Positions 8,802 to 17,014 of a stretch of DNA of 64,000 bases are shown piece after piece. The notes beneath the pieces were generated by a model that searched no databases, was not told the origin of the DNA, and saw only the letters and a list, made by a program, of their open reading frames with translations. Origin of the DNA: Flavobacterium aquaticum (GTDB taxonomy: Bacteria > Bacteroidota > Bacteroidia > Flavobacteriales > Flavobacteriaceae). The stretch covers positions 1 through 64,000 of the forward strand of contig NZ_QLMI01000001.1 of NCBI RefSeq assembly GCF_003259835.1. The letters run 5' to 3'. Both the position numbers and the translations under genes were made by a program. How positions within the stretch are numbered: the stretch's first letter is position 1; each line of letters opens with the position of its first letter.

Positions 8802-9356
8802 TTACACTGTTAATTCGTTTTCTTCCTGAAGTTCGATACCGCGTTTGAAAATTTGAGCAATCACCAAAAGGGTAATTCCCATAAACAACCAAACATCGCC
8901 CCCCGCAATTTTTAAATGCTGAATCGATGGAATAGAAACGCCTTGTTGCACCATTTTCTCAGAAAAATTGGTTCCCCAAATAGCAAAAAACGCAATTCCT
9001 AACGTTAAATACGCCACGCTAAAAATAAAACGATTGACATCTTTATTAAAGGGTTGGGCCAAATTAAGTTTTTTATCGTGAATGATTTTGATAATCAAAT
9101 AAAACAGTATGGCTTTTAAAACCGCCACAATACTCATTAACGAAGTTAACGTCACAAAATGACTTTGGTTAAATTGATACAACGACGACAAATCGATATG
9201 GTTCCAAAAATACGATGAACCTATCGGATTAATGAACAAAGTAAAAAAGGTGTTTACAAGAAATCCACCGGCATCAATACCAAGTCCAATAAAGATAATC
9301 CAAGCCAATACATACAATACATTTAGCATCTGTTGTGCACTAATTTTAATTTCCAT
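8802..9356 (-). CDS. DUF2975 integral membrane protein
   Basis: 184 residues with four hydrophobic segments (about 12-34, 60-85, 105-128 and 152-170), the layout of the DUF2975 family. The C-terminus FKRGIELQEENELTV is the family's cytoplasmic tail. It lies directly upstream of, and is probably co-transcribed with, the YozG-like HTH gene. The family's function is not established. The pairing suggests that the membrane protein modulates the regulator. Confidence 0.85.
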   Translation of the reverse strand: MEIKISAQQMLNVLYVLAWIIFIGLGIDAGGFLVNTFFTLFINPIGSSYFWNHIDLSSLYQFNQSHFVTLTSLMSIVAVLKAILFYLIIKIIHDKKLNLAQPFNKDVNRFIFSVAYLTLGIAFFAIWGTNFSEKMVQQGVSIPSIQHLKIAGGDVWLFMGITLLVIAQIFKRGIELQEENELTV

Positions 9357-9479
9357 AAGAGTAAATATTAAAAGTTAACGATGCAAATGTCAATAAAAAT
9401 TTATTGAAAAACAATAAATATTTAATTTTTTTTGATAAATAATCGAAAAGTGTTATTGTTGTTGAGATTGGGAAATAAA

Positions 9480-9509
9480 AAAACTCCCAAAGTTGAATTT
9501 GGGAGTTTT
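9480..9509 (-). terminator. Terminator of the cytochrome b561-like gene
   Basis: AAAACTCCCAAA and TTTGGGAGTTTT are perfect 12-bp arms around a 6-nt loop, 21 nt beyond the stop codon at 9531. Confidence 0.85.
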
Positions 9510-9530
9510 AAAATTATATCAAAGTAGTTA

Positions 9531-10109
9531 TTATTCTTTCTTGCTACCGCTAATTATTCTAGAAACCAATCCTTTGTCAGAAGTTAATTCGGCAATTAAA
9601 ATTCCACCAAAATGCAAAATCATGAATCCTAATAAATAATACAACGAAAGCTCGTGAATTTCTTCCATTGGTTTTTTGTATTCTTTTGGTCCGAATTCAA
9701 TAATTAAACCTGTGATTAATGAAATCGCAGTACAAACATAAAACACTAAATACACCCAGAATTGAAATTTGGTTTTCGTATCCAATCCCGCTTTAAAAGG
9801 AGAAGAGAATTTCATTTCGCCAAAAAACGGCACTGCTAAGCGAATACAATACAAACCAGTTAAGACATAACCAATGTAAATATGCCAATCCCACATAGGT
9901 TTTCTGATTTTTTTAGCTAATAAAATGGCATCATCTTCTGGTAAAGCCGGATAGCCTTTATCTGCTAAAAACGCTTGAATAATTTCGGCTACATGATTTT
10001 TCTCCATCCAAGTTTTGCGAAGAAAAATGGTAATCAATAAGAAGATAAACGAAAAGGCAATCAGCCAATGTAATATTCTATATACTTTTGAATAGTTTCG
10101 AGTTTCCAT
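9531..10109 (-). CDS. Cytochrome b/b561-family membrane protein
   Basis: 192 residues, four predicted membrane helices. Histidines lie where the bacterial cytochrome b561/Ni-hydrogenase b-type fold binds haem: RILHWLIAF near the N-terminus, WDWHIYIGY in helix two and FMILHFGGIL in the last helix. It is probably a membrane electron carrier between quinone and a partner not encoded nearby. A longer frame begins with TTG at 10133. The ATG at 10109 (METRNYSKVYRILHW) is preferred because it leads straight into the first helix. Confidence 0.82.
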   Translation of the reverse strand: METRNYSKVYRILHWLIAFSFIFLLITIFLRKTWMEKNHVAEIIQAFLADKGYPALPEDDAILLAKKIRKPMWDWHIYIGYVLTGLYCIRLAVPFFGEMKFSSPFKAGLDTKTKFQFWVYLVFYVCTAISLITGLIIEFGPKEYKKPMEEIHELSLYYLLGFMILHFGGILIAELTSDKGLVSRIISGSKKE

Positions 10110-10268
10110 AATGTTTGATTTTATGTTACTCAAATGTAAGAATAAGATCCAAGAAAAAGATTAAGATAAGATTAATAATTTCTCTGATTTATTTAATAGG
10201 TGTTCCCCAAAAATCTGTTTTATCTGCGTTCCAATAAAGTGAAACGCTAAATATTCGATTAAAGTAAT

Positions 10269-10276
10269 TATCTTTG
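10269..10276 (+). promoter_or_regulatory. -7 promoter element TATCTTTG
   Basis: An exact TAnnTTTG match 22 nt before the ATG at 10298. It shows that the in-frame TTG at 10274, which lies inside the box, is not the start of the next gene. Confidence 0.55.
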
Positions 10277-10297
10277 ATAAAATTAAAATCACTCAAA

Positions 10298-10870
10298 ATG
10301 AAAACCAAAATTCTATTCTTCGCATTCTTTCTTTTTCAAACCATCACTATTTTAGCACAAGACATGGCTTCATTAAGAACCGAAGCTTTAAAATCATATA
10401 AAGCGAGCGTGAATATGAATTTTGATGCTATTTTTGAAACTACTTATCCAAAAGTATTTGATATTGTTTCGCAAGATCAAATGAAAGCAATGTTTGGACA
10501 AATGATGGAAAACGAACAATTTTCAATAAAGTTAGTTGAGGTAGAGCCAAATTTTTCATTTGGAGAAATCAAGAAAATTGAAGGAAAAACGTTTTGTTTT
10601 ATTGATCATAACAATGTAATGTCAATGAAATTTAAAGAACCAATGGAAGATGCCGAATCGATGGTGGAAATTTTTAAATCTTCAATGAGTGCTGAAAAAG
10701 TGACTTATGATAAATTAACTAATTCGTTCCGTATCGAAATGCGTTCTACTTTAATTGCAGTTGCGGATGATTTGACAAAAAATCAATGGAAGTTTTTAAA
10801 TAAAGACAAAGAGAATAAGATGTTTTCGATGTTGTTTGATGAGAAAATTGTAAAAGCATTAGGATTGTAA
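10298..10870 (+). CDS. Exported protein of unknown function
   Basis: 190 residues. A clear signal peptide (MKTKILFFAFFLFQTITILAQ) is followed by a soluble alpha/beta-looking region rich in methionine: QMKAMFGQMMENEQFS and DEKIVKALGL at the end. No known domain is recognised. The start at 10298 is fixed by the promoter box immediately upstream. The next gene begins 1 nt after this stop codon, so the two are probably co-transcribed, although the second product is cytoplasmic. Confidence 0.7.
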   Translation: MKTKILFFAFFLFQTITILAQDMASLRTEALKSYKASVNMNFDAIFETTYPKVFDIVSQDQMKAMFGQMMENEQFSIKLVEVEPNFSFGEIKKIEGKTFCFIDHNNVMSMKFKEPMEDAESMVEIFKSSMSAEKVTYDKLTNSFRIEMRSTLIAVADDLTKNQWKFLNKDKENKMFSMLFDEKIVKALGL

Positions 10871-10871
10871 T

Positions 10872-11273
10872 ATGAACGAAAATAACATCACTTACACCGA
10901 ATTTTTCAACCAAGTTAGAGCGAGTATCGCTGATGGAACATTTGCTAAATTAACCCTAGCAAAAACCGTTGGAAAACCCGAATTACAAAACATTTACGTG
11001 AAAACTATCGTTGAAGACAACATCTTAAAATTGTCAATGACGTATAAAATTTACACTACCGAAAAGCAAGAATTGGTAAAAATCTGCAAATTAGATGATT
11101 TAGAAGCTGAGTTAATTCCGCACATAAACAACCCGTTTTTGTCTGCATTGTTGTTTACAACCGAAGCCGATATTACCATGAAATTAAACAAAAAACGAGT
11201 GGCAAGTATTATTGAACAACCACCAACGTTTAAAAATGCGGATGCGAATTTATTGGAGTTTTTGAATAGATAA
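10872..11273 (+). CDS. Hypothetical protein, possibly a lone N-terminal domain of a methyltransferase family
   Basis: 133 residues, no signal peptide. It begins MNENNITYTEFFNQVRASI and ends EQPPTFKNADANLLEFLNR. The stretch with ITMKLNKKRVASIIEQPPTF recalls the N-terminal domain that precedes the SAM-binding domain in some Bacteroidota methyltransferases. Here the frame stops where that second domain would begin. This resemblance is from memory and is weak. The stop codon of the previous gene is 1 nt upstream. Confidence 0.55.
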   Translation: MNENNITYTEFFNQVRASIADGTFAKLTLAKTVGKPELQNIYVKTIVEDNILKLSMTYKIYTTEKQELVKICKLDDLEAELIPHINNPFLSALLFTTEADITMKLNKKRVASIIEQPPTFKNADANLLEFLNR

Positions 11274-11297
11274 TTATAGTTAAATAATAGAATTCTT

Positions 11298-11777
11298 ATG
11301 AAGTGTTATTCTATAATTTTATTGTTGTTTTGTTCTTTTTTTTCTCATGGGCAAGTAAATTCTGCAAATATTAAAATTGATAGCATTACTTCGTTACAAC
11401 TTGTTAGAGAAAAATTTAATCCTGAAATAAATAAACTCGAGATAAAGAACGGTTTTGTTTTAGGAATTAATGATTCTCCTTTATTCGGTTCTGATGGTGA
11501 AATTCCAAAATATAAATTGATTAAAGCTACACTTAAAATTAAAGATAAAAGTTATAATTTACAAGTTGACAATATGTATAATCCTTGGACAGGAGATCAA
11601 TTAAATGTTAATTTTTTTAAAATAATTCATAGTGGAGAAAATCATCATCTTCTCAAATGTATCTTTTCTGATGGAGCAGGAACTTATGCTGCACAATGGT
11701 TAATTGAATGGAATTCAAGCATTAGAGATATTATTACAAAAGATGAATTAATTATTGAATCATATTTTCAAAAATAA
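11298..11777 (+). CDS. Exported protein of unknown function
   Basis: 159 residues with a signal peptide (MKCYSIILLLFCSFFSHGQ). The mature part has beta-strand character (KYKLIKATLKIKDKSYNLQVD and FSDGAGTYAAQWLIEWN). No domain is recognised. It is more AT-rich than the gene before it. It lies 24 nt downstream of that gene and converges on the FAD oxidase gene, with no obvious strong hairpin between them. Confidence 0.65.
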   Translation: MKCYSIILLLFCSFFSHGQVNSANIKIDSITSLQLVREKFNPEINKLEIKNGFVLGINDSPLFGSDGEIPKYKLIKATLKIKDKSYNLQVDNMYNPWTGDQLNVNFFKIIHSGENHHLLKCIFSDGAGTYAAQWLIEWNSSIRDIITKDELIIESYFQK

Positions 11778-11807
11778 GAGAAATTCTGTGTCAATATTCT
11801 TTATAAT

Positions 11808-13205
11808 CTATTCCCCATCCGGAAAAATTTTCCCAGGATTCAACACATTATTGGGGTCAAAAATCGCTTTGATGCGTTCCATTAATTCCAAATGTACTTT
11901 TGAAAAGGCAATATCCATGTAGTTTTTTTGTACTAAACCAATACCGTGTTCGCCAGAAAGTGTTCCTTTTAAACCAACCGTCAATTCAAAAATCTCGCGA
12001 ATACCTTTTGGAACTTCAGTTTTCCAATTGTCATCGCTCATGTTACCTTTGATGATGTTAACGTGTAAATTACCATCGCCCGCATGGCCATAACACACGG
12101 ATTGAAACCCATATTTTGCTCCAATTTCTTTGATACCTTTTAATAGTTTTGGTAATTCATATCTTGGTACAACCGTATCTTCTTCTTTATAAATCGAATT
12201 CGCTTTTACTGCTTCTGCCACAGAACGACGCATTTTCCAAAGTGCATTTTTTTGTTCTTCGGTATCAGCAAACAAAACTTCGTCGATTTCAAATTGTTCT
12301 ACGACTGCTAAAATTTGTTCAGCTTCTTGCATCAAAATTTCTGGGTAATTTCCATCTACTTCAATCAACAAATGCGCTTGAACGATCTCTTTTACTTTCA
12401 CATTTAAACCATCGACAAATTTCAATGTCCAATCAATCGCATCGCGCTCCATAAACTCTAAAGCACTTGGTACAATTCCAGCTCTAAAAATTGCTGAAAC
12501 TGCTTCACAAGCTTGTTCTGCTTTATAAAACGGAACCAAAAGCAATACGTTATGTTTGTTTTGAGGTAATAATTTCAATACAATTTTAGTTACGATGCCC
12601 AAAGTTCCTTCGCTACCCACCATCAATTGGGTAATGTTGTAACCAGTCGAATTTTTCAAGGTATTCGCACCTGTCCAAATGATATCGCCTGTTGGTAAAA
12701 CTACTTCTAAATTTAAGACATAATCTTTGGTAACACCATATTTCAAAGCTCTCGCACCACCCGAATTTTCTGCAATATTTCCACCAATAAAACAACTTCC
12801 CATGCTACTTGGATCTACAGGATAAAACAAGCCTTTTTCAGCAACAGCTTCACGTAAAACTTGTGTAATTACGCCAGGTTCGGTAGTAACTTGTAAATTT
12901 TGCTCGTCAATTTGAATAATTTGATTAAATCGCTCCATCGAAATCGCAATACCACCATAAATCGATAAAGCACCACCACTCAAACCAGTACGCGCACCTA
13001 TCGGAGTTGTCGGAATTTTATAAGTGTTGGAAACTTTTAAAATTTGCGCCACTTCTTCCGTATTGGAAGGCTTCACCACAACATGAGGCGGAAAACTCAA
13101 ATCTTCCGTTTCATCGTGACCATACGTTTTTCGAGTAGCCTCATCAGTAAAAATATAAGCCGAACCTACAATGTTTTCAAGCGCAAGTAATATTTCTGGA
13201 TTCAT
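11808..13205 (-). CDS. FAD-binding oxidase, GlcD/D-lactate dehydrogenase-like
   Basis: 465 residues in the FAD-linked oxidase family (PCMH-type FAD domain plus FAD_oxidase_C). Visible motifs are PIGARTGLSGGALSIYGG, PVDPSSMGSCFIGGNIAE followed by NSGGARALKYG for FAD binding, and CYGHAGDGNLHVNI with GTLSGEHGIGLVQKNYM in the C-terminal substrate domain. It is likely a glycolate or D-lactate dehydrogenase feeding electrons to the respiratory chain; the exact 2-hydroxy acid cannot be read. It is a single gene with a repeat-like sequence upstream. Confidence 0.88.
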   Translation of the reverse strand: MNPEILLALENIVGSAYIFTDEATRKTYGHDETEDLSFPPHVVVKPSNTEEVAQILKVSNTYKIPTTPIGARTGLSGGALSIYGGIAISMERFNQIIQIDEQNLQVTTEPGVITQVLREAVAEKGLFYPVDPSSMGSCFIGGNIAENSGGARALKYGVTKDYVLNLEVVLPTGDIIWTGANTLKNSTGYNITQLMVGSEGTLGIVTKIVLKLLPQNKHNVLLLVPFYKAEQACEAVSAIFRAGIVPSALEFMERDAIDWTLKFVDGLNVKVKEIVQAHLLIEVDGNYPEILMQEAEQILAVVEQFEIDEVLFADTEEQKNALWKMRRSVAEAVKANSIYKEEDTVVPRYELPKLLKGIKEIGAKYGFQSVCYGHAGDGNLHVNIIKGNMSDDNWKTEVPKGIREIFELTVGLKGTLSGEHGIGLVQKNYMDIAFSKVHLELMERIKAIFDPNNVLNPGKIFPDGE

Positions 13206-13246
13206 AGTGTAAAATTGATGTGTAAAGATAATAAATGTGTGTTGTT

Positions 13247-13387
13247 TTTAACACATAGACACATAGGAAATTAAACATATAAGTCATATAAGTAGGTTAA
13301 TTTTATACGATTTTTTACTATGTAAACTATGAAAAGTGAAACGACTAATTAAACGCAAAGCAACACTAATGTGACTATGTGTTTAAA
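13247..13387. repeat. 141-nt element with near-perfect terminal inverted repeats
   Basis: The left end TTTAACACATAGACAC is mirrored at the right end by GTGACTATGTGTTTAAA with about two mismatches. Inside, ATATAAGTCATATAAGT is a short direct repeat. The element fills the gap between the divergent starts of... rather, between the oxidase 5' end and the 3' end of the AEC gene, and its right arm covers the AEC stop codon. No coding capacity. It looks like a small non-autonomous repeat. Confidence 0.45.
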
Positions 13388-14294
13388 ATATTTTCAGTAT
13401 CCAATACCAAATAGCCACTGTCAACAACGACAACGGAATTCCAATCCCAATCATCATACTGCTTAATTTCGGTTTTAATCCGTAGTTAGAGGCCAAAATT
13501 GCTCCTGTAATCATTGGTGCCATGGCAGATTCCATGATAGAAACATCAATTTCTAAACCTTTTCCGTTTAACAAGATTTTGTATAGCAGGAAGAAAAAAG
13601 CGGGCATCAAGATCAATTTGAAAAGTAATCCCAAAGTTAGAAAACGCCAATGTTTACTTCGTGTATCGATTTTCAATTGCAGTCCAACGGCTACCAAAGC
13701 AACAGGTGTTACCGTATTTCCAATTCGTAAAAATGAGTTTTGTAATGCTTCTGGAAACTCTAATGAAAATATAGTACAAAATAAAGCAATCGTAAAAGCG
13801 ATAAAAGGAGGGAATTTTACAATTTTCAGTAAGATTTCAGAAGTACTTAAATTGCCTCTTGAAAAACTAGCTGCGACTAATATTCCTAATGTAGTTACGA
13901 CTACGAATGAACCGGGTTGGTCAACGATAATGGCGGTTTTCAATCCTTCGGCTCCATACAAAGCTTCGATGATGGGAAATCCTACGAATGAAGTATTGCT
14001 CAATCCGCCAGTTAAAATCAAACAGCCAATTAGCTTTTTCGACCATTTGAAATAGGTTCCCAAAGCATAGAAAAACACAAACGATAATCCGAAACCTAAC
14101 CATGCAATTCCGAGAGGATAAAGCAAAGCCAATGAAATAGTGATTTTCGGAATATAATACAACGCCAAAGCCGGAAGCGAAACGTAAATTACATATTGAT
14201 TCAAACTTTGATAGGCGTTTTTAGGAAATTGTGGTACTTTTTGAAGCGCAACGCCTAAAATCAAACATAAAAATAAAAGAATGATGTTTTCCAT
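13383..14294 (-). CDS. AEC-family (auxin efflux carrier) transporter
   Basis: 303 residues, about ten hydrophobic helices in two halves, the layout of the AEC/bile-acid-arsenite-riboflavin fold. Recognisable segments are LALYYIPKI, GLSNTSFVGFPIIEALYG and PMITGAILASNYGL. Members move organic anions such as malate across the inner membrane; the substrate here is unknown. The stop codon lies inside the right arm of the 141-nt repeat. It is transcribed away from the Rrf2 gene. Confidence 0.85.
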   Translation of the reverse strand: MENIILLFLCLILGVALQKVPQFPKNAYQSLNQYVIYVSLPALALYYIPKITISLALLYPLGIAWLGFGLSFVFFYALGTYFKWSKKLIGCLILTGGLSNTSFVGFPIIEALYGAEGLKTAIIVDQPGSFVVVTTLGILVAASFSRGNLSTSEILLKIVKFPPFIAFTIALFCTIFSLEFPEALQNSFLRIGNTVTPVALVAVGLQLKIDTRSKHWRFLTLGLLFKLILMPAFFFLLYKILLNGKGLEIDVSIMESAMAPMITGAILASNYGLKPKLSSMMIGIGIPLSLLTVAIWYWILKIF

Positions 14295-14362
14295 GTATTT
14301 TAAATTGACTGTAAAAATACCACTATAAAATAAGGTTTTAAATTTTTAACGCTTTTTTAATG

Positions 14363-14390
14363 TTTGGTATTAATTTTTGTTTTAAATTTG
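14363..14390 (+). promoter_or_regulatory. Promoter of the Rrf2 regulator gene
   Basis: TTTG at 14363-14366 and TAAATTTG at 14383-14390 match the Bacteroidota -33/-7 boxes. The 16-nt spacing is a little short. The predicted start near 14397 falls inside the operator-like repeat and 13 nt before the ATG. Confidence 0.55.
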
Positions 14391-14407
14391 TAACATAATT
14401 TATTACA
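14389..14407 (+). promoter_or_regulatory. Operator-like site 1 (autoregulation of the Rrf2 gene)
   Basis: TGTAACATAATTTATTACA has TGTAA/TTACA half-sites. It overlaps the end of the -7 box and the predicted transcription start, a position suited to repression. A copy with 16 of 19 identical bases stands before the next gene (14837-14855). Confidence 0.55.
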
Positions 14408-14409
14408 GT

Positions 14410-14817
14410 ATGATTTCGGGTAAGTTTGCTATTTCAATTCACATTTTAACGTTATTGGCTAAGTTTCCGGATGAATATTTATCATCTGAATTTATTGCCA
14501 GCAGCATTAATTTGAATCCAGTTTTAGTAAGAAAGGAAATTGCTAATTTAAAAAAGAACCAAATTGTAATGAGTAAAGAGGGTAAAAATGGAGGAACTAA
14601 ATTAAATATCTCACCATCAAAAGTGACCTTAAAACAGATTTTTGAGTCAACTTTTGAAGAAATTAGTTTGGGGTTTTCTAAAAATGAACCTAATCCGAAA
14701 TGTCCTGTTGGAAAAGAAATTAATCAAAATTTAAGTGCGCTTTATACTACGCTAAATGATTCGGTTATGAAGCAACTTGAAGCCACAACATTAGAAGAAT
14801 TTGCTAATAAATTTTAG
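14410..14817 (+). CDS. Rrf2-family transcriptional regulator (YwnA-like)
   Basis: 135 residues. An N-terminal winged helix (ISGKFAISIHILTLLAKFP to VLVRKEIANLKKNQIV) is followed by the wing (KEGKNGGTKLNISPSKVTL) and a dimerisation helix at the C-terminus. The only cysteine is in NPKCPVGKEI, as in the YwnA-like Rrf2 branch, rather than the three of IscR/NsrR, so an iron-sulfur cluster is unlikely and thiol sensing is plausible. It lies upstream of an NAD(P)-binding oxidoreductase, the same order as ywnA-ywnB in Bacillus. A matching operator-like sequence in front of both genes suggests it represses itself and its neighbour. Confidence 0.85.
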   Translation: MISGKFAISIHILTLLAKFPDEYLSSEFIASSINLNPVLVRKEIANLKKNQIVMSKEGKNGGTKLNISPSKVTLKQIFESTFEEISLGFSKNEPNPKCPVGKEINQNLSALYTTLNDSVMKQLEATTLEEFANKF

Positions 14818-14836
14818 CTATTTTTTTATTTTAAAC

Positions 14837-14855
14837 TGTAACATTTTTTATTACT
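14837..14855 (+). promoter_or_regulatory. Operator-like site 2 (upstream of the oxidoreductase)
   Basis: TGTAACATTTTTTATTACT differs from site 1 at three of 19 positions. It lies 17 nt before the ATG at 14872, in the 54-nt gap between the two genes. It is a candidate second binding site for the Rrf2 protein. Confidence 0.5.
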
Positions 14856-14871
14856 ATTAAATATTTATATT

Positions 14872-15519
14872 ATGAAAATTGTACTTATTGGAGCTACTGG
14901 ATTTGTAGGCTCAAACATTTTAAACGAATTAGCAAACCGTAATCATGAAATTACAGCAATTGCAAGAAATTCTAAGGCGACAGAATTACCAAACGTAACC
15001 TTTGTAAAAACTGACATTTTTAATGTTGAAGAATTGTCAGAAGTTGTAAAAAATCACGATGTTGTGGTTAGTGCCTACAATCCAGGTTGGACGAATCCTA
15101 ATATTTATGATGACTTTATTGCAGGTTCAAAAGCAATTCTAGAAGCTGTAAAAAAATCAGGTGTTACACGTTTCATCACAATTGGTGGTGCAGGAAGTTT
15201 ATTTGTAGCGCCTAATCTTCAAGCAGTTGATACACCTGATTTTCCAAAAGAAATTTACCCAGGCGCTTCTGCAGCAAGAGATTTTCTAAATCTAATTAAA
15301 GAAGAAAAAGAATTGGATTGGGCATTTTTTAGTCCTGCTTTCGAAATGCATCAAGGAATTACGATAGGAAGAACAGGGAAGTATCGTTTGGGATTAGAAA
15401 ATCCAGTTTTTGATGAAAATCAGAGAAGTATTTTATCGGGAGAAGATTTAGCTGTAGTAATTGCAGACGAAGTGGAACATCCAAAACATCATCAAATACG
15501 ATTTACTGCAGCCTATTAA
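14872..15519 (+). CDS. NAD(P)-binding oxidoreductase, YwnB-like
   Basis: 215 residues. The N-terminal MKIVLIGATGFVGSNILNEL is the GxxGxxG dinucleotide-binding loop of an atypical short-chain dehydrogenase (NmrA/NAD(P)H-binding family). VVVSAYNPGW and FITIGGAGSLFV follow in the usual places. It probably reduces a quinone or other electrophile, or senses redox state. The regulator upstream and the shared operator suggest induction under redox or electrophile stress, which is inference. Confidence 0.85.
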   Translation: MKIVLIGATGFVGSNILNELANRNHEITAIARNSKATELPNVTFVKTDIFNVEELSEVVKNHDVVVSAYNPGWTNPNIYDDFIAGSKAILEAVKKSGVTRFITIGGAGSLFVAPNLQAVDTPDFPKEIYPGASAARDFLNLIKEEKELDWAFFSPAFEMHQGITIGRTGKYRLGLENPVFDENQRSILSGEDLAVVIADEVEHPKHHQIRFTAAY

Positions 15520-15611
15520 TTTTGAACTTTGTAAAGAAACAGTTTCATTGAGTAATTTGCTTTTTGAAACTGTTTTTGTTTTCCGTACTTTTACTTCGCG
15601 AAACAAATTAG

Positions 15612-16700
15612 ATGGAAAAGCCAAGTGTACATAAATCTGCTTTAAAAGAAAAAGAAGGCGTTGCCCAACCCGAAACGTTGAGTACGGTTGTCGCGCATCA
15701 AATTCAACAATTTCGAAGAAAACAACCTTCGGCAGAAGAATTAATTGTTGGAATTCTAAAAGGAGACAAAACCGCATTGAGTCGCGCTATTACTTTGGTT
15801 GAAAGTACGAATCCTGAACATTTAGCCAAAGCGAATGAAGTCATAAAAGGTTGTTTGCCACATGCGAATAACTCCGTTCGTATTGGAATTACTGGTGTTC
15901 CTGGGGTTGGGAAAAGTACGTTTATTGAAGCTTTTGGAAAATATCTTACTTCTATTGGGAAGAAAGTAGCTGTGTTAGCGGTTGACCCGAGTTCGTCTAT
16001 TAGTCACGGAAGTATTTTGGGCGATAAAACCCGAATGGAAGAATTGGTAAAAGATGAAAATGCTTATATCCGACCAAGTGCTTCAGGCGATACGTTAGGA
16101 GGAGTTGCCAGAAAAACTCGTGAAACTATTATTCTTTGTGAAGCTTGTGGTTTTGATACGATAATTATTGAAACCGTTGGAGTAGGGCAAAGCGAAACCG
16201 CTGTACACAGTATGGTGGATTTCTTTTTGTTGTTGAAAATTTCAGGCGCTGGCGATGAATTACAAGGTATCAAACGCGGTATCATGGAAATGGCAGACAC
16301 TATCGTAATCAATAAAGCCGATGGTGACAATGTTGCGAAAGCCAAATTAGCCAAAACCGAATTCAATAGAGCTTTACATTTATTTCCAGCTAAATCATCC
16401 GGTTGGATTCCGAAAGTGACGACTTGTAGTGCTTATGAAAAAACAGGGATTGATGCAATTTGGGAAATTATTTCAGAGTATTTCGAATTGGTAAAATCCA
16501 ATCAGTATTTCGAAGAAAAACGTCAAAATCAAAACCAATTTTGGATGATGGAAACGATTAATGAACAATTGAAATCACACTTTTACAATCATCCGAATAT
16601 CATTCAACTACTAGAAGAAAACAAAAAAGCCGTGCAAAATAATGAAACTTCACCTTTTGCAGCAGCTAAGCATTTGTTGGAACAATATTTTAAAAAATAA
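15612..16700 (+). CDS. meaB: Methylmalonyl-CoA mutase-associated GTPase MeaB
   Basis: 362 residues, G3E-family P-loop GTPase. Walker A is GVPGVGKST (95-103), with DPSSSISHGSILGDKTRM as switch region, ETVGVGQSE as Walker B region and NKADGDN as base-recognition motif. MeaB guards the B12-dependent methylmalonyl-CoA mutase and replaces damaged cofactor. The mutase is not in this window. The acyl-CoA carboxylase operon at 45571-49209 would supply its substrate upstream in the propionyl-CoA route. Confidence 0.93.
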   Translation: MEKPSVHKSALKEKEGVAQPETLSTVVAHQIQQFRRKQPSAEELIVGILKGDKTALSRAITLVESTNPEHLAKANEVIKGCLPHANNSVRIGITGVPGVGKSTFIEAFGKYLTSIGKKVAVLAVDPSSSISHGSILGDKTRMEELVKDENAYIRPSASGDTLGGVARKTRETIILCEACGFDTIIIETVGVGQSETAVHSMVDFFLLLKISGAGDELQGIKRGIMEMADTIVINKADGDNVAKAKLAKTEFNRALHLFPAKSSGWIPKVTTCSAYEKTGIDAIWEIISEYFELVKSNQYFEEKRQNQNQFWMMETINEQLKSHFYNHPNIIQLLEENKKAVQNNETSPFAAAKHLLEQYFKK

Positions 16701-16706
16701 TTTTTA

Positions 16707-16735
16707 GTAGAGACAAGTCAATGACTTGTCTCTAC
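16707..16735 (+). repeat. 29-nt perfect hairpin (GTAGAGACAAGTCA)
   Basis: GTAGAGACAAGTCA and TGACTTGTCTCTAC are perfect 14-bp arms with one base between them, 6 nt after the meaB stop codon. No T run follows, so it looks more like a REP-type palindrome than a plain terminator. It could still end or stabilise the meaB transcript. Confidence 0.6.
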
Positions 16736-16757
16736 GGGAATCAATAATAATCAAAAA

Positions 16758-16988
16758 TTATTCTTGCTCGTAACGTTCAATTTCTCTATCGTAGAATTCT
16801 CCAGCAATGGTAATTAAATGTTCCATTTCTGATTCCAATTCTTTTTCGTCTTCTTCTTCGATGTCTTCTAAAAATTCTACTTCGTCATCTTTTAAATTGA
16901 TTACGAATCTTGGATATTCTAAATGGATTACAAAAATATCTTCTGGAAAATCGGTATTATCTCCGATAACAAATTTTGGTAAGTTCAT
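16758..16988 (-). CDS. Small acidic conserved protein of unknown function
   Basis: 76 residues, strongly acidic: DIEEEDEKELESEMEH occupies the middle, with a helical C-terminus (AGEFYDREIERYEQE). The N-terminus MNLPKFVIGDNTDFPEDIFV is one I recall as conserved among flavobacteria, which supports a real gene. There is no signal peptide. It is downstream of the MATE gene on the same strand with a 26-nt gap and may be co-transcribed. Confidence 0.75.
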   Translation of the reverse strand: MNLPKFVIGDNTDFPEDIFVIHLEYPRFVINLKDDEVEFLEDIEEEDEKELESEMEHLITIAGEFYDREIERYEQE

Positions 16989-17014
16989 GTTTTTATGATT
17001 TTAATTTCTTCTTT

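Noticed and set aside
13522..14055. 177-codon open frame antisense to the AEC transporter
   Set aside because: It lies wholly opposite a gene with clear family hallmarks and has no recognisable domain of its own; a codon-bias shadow.
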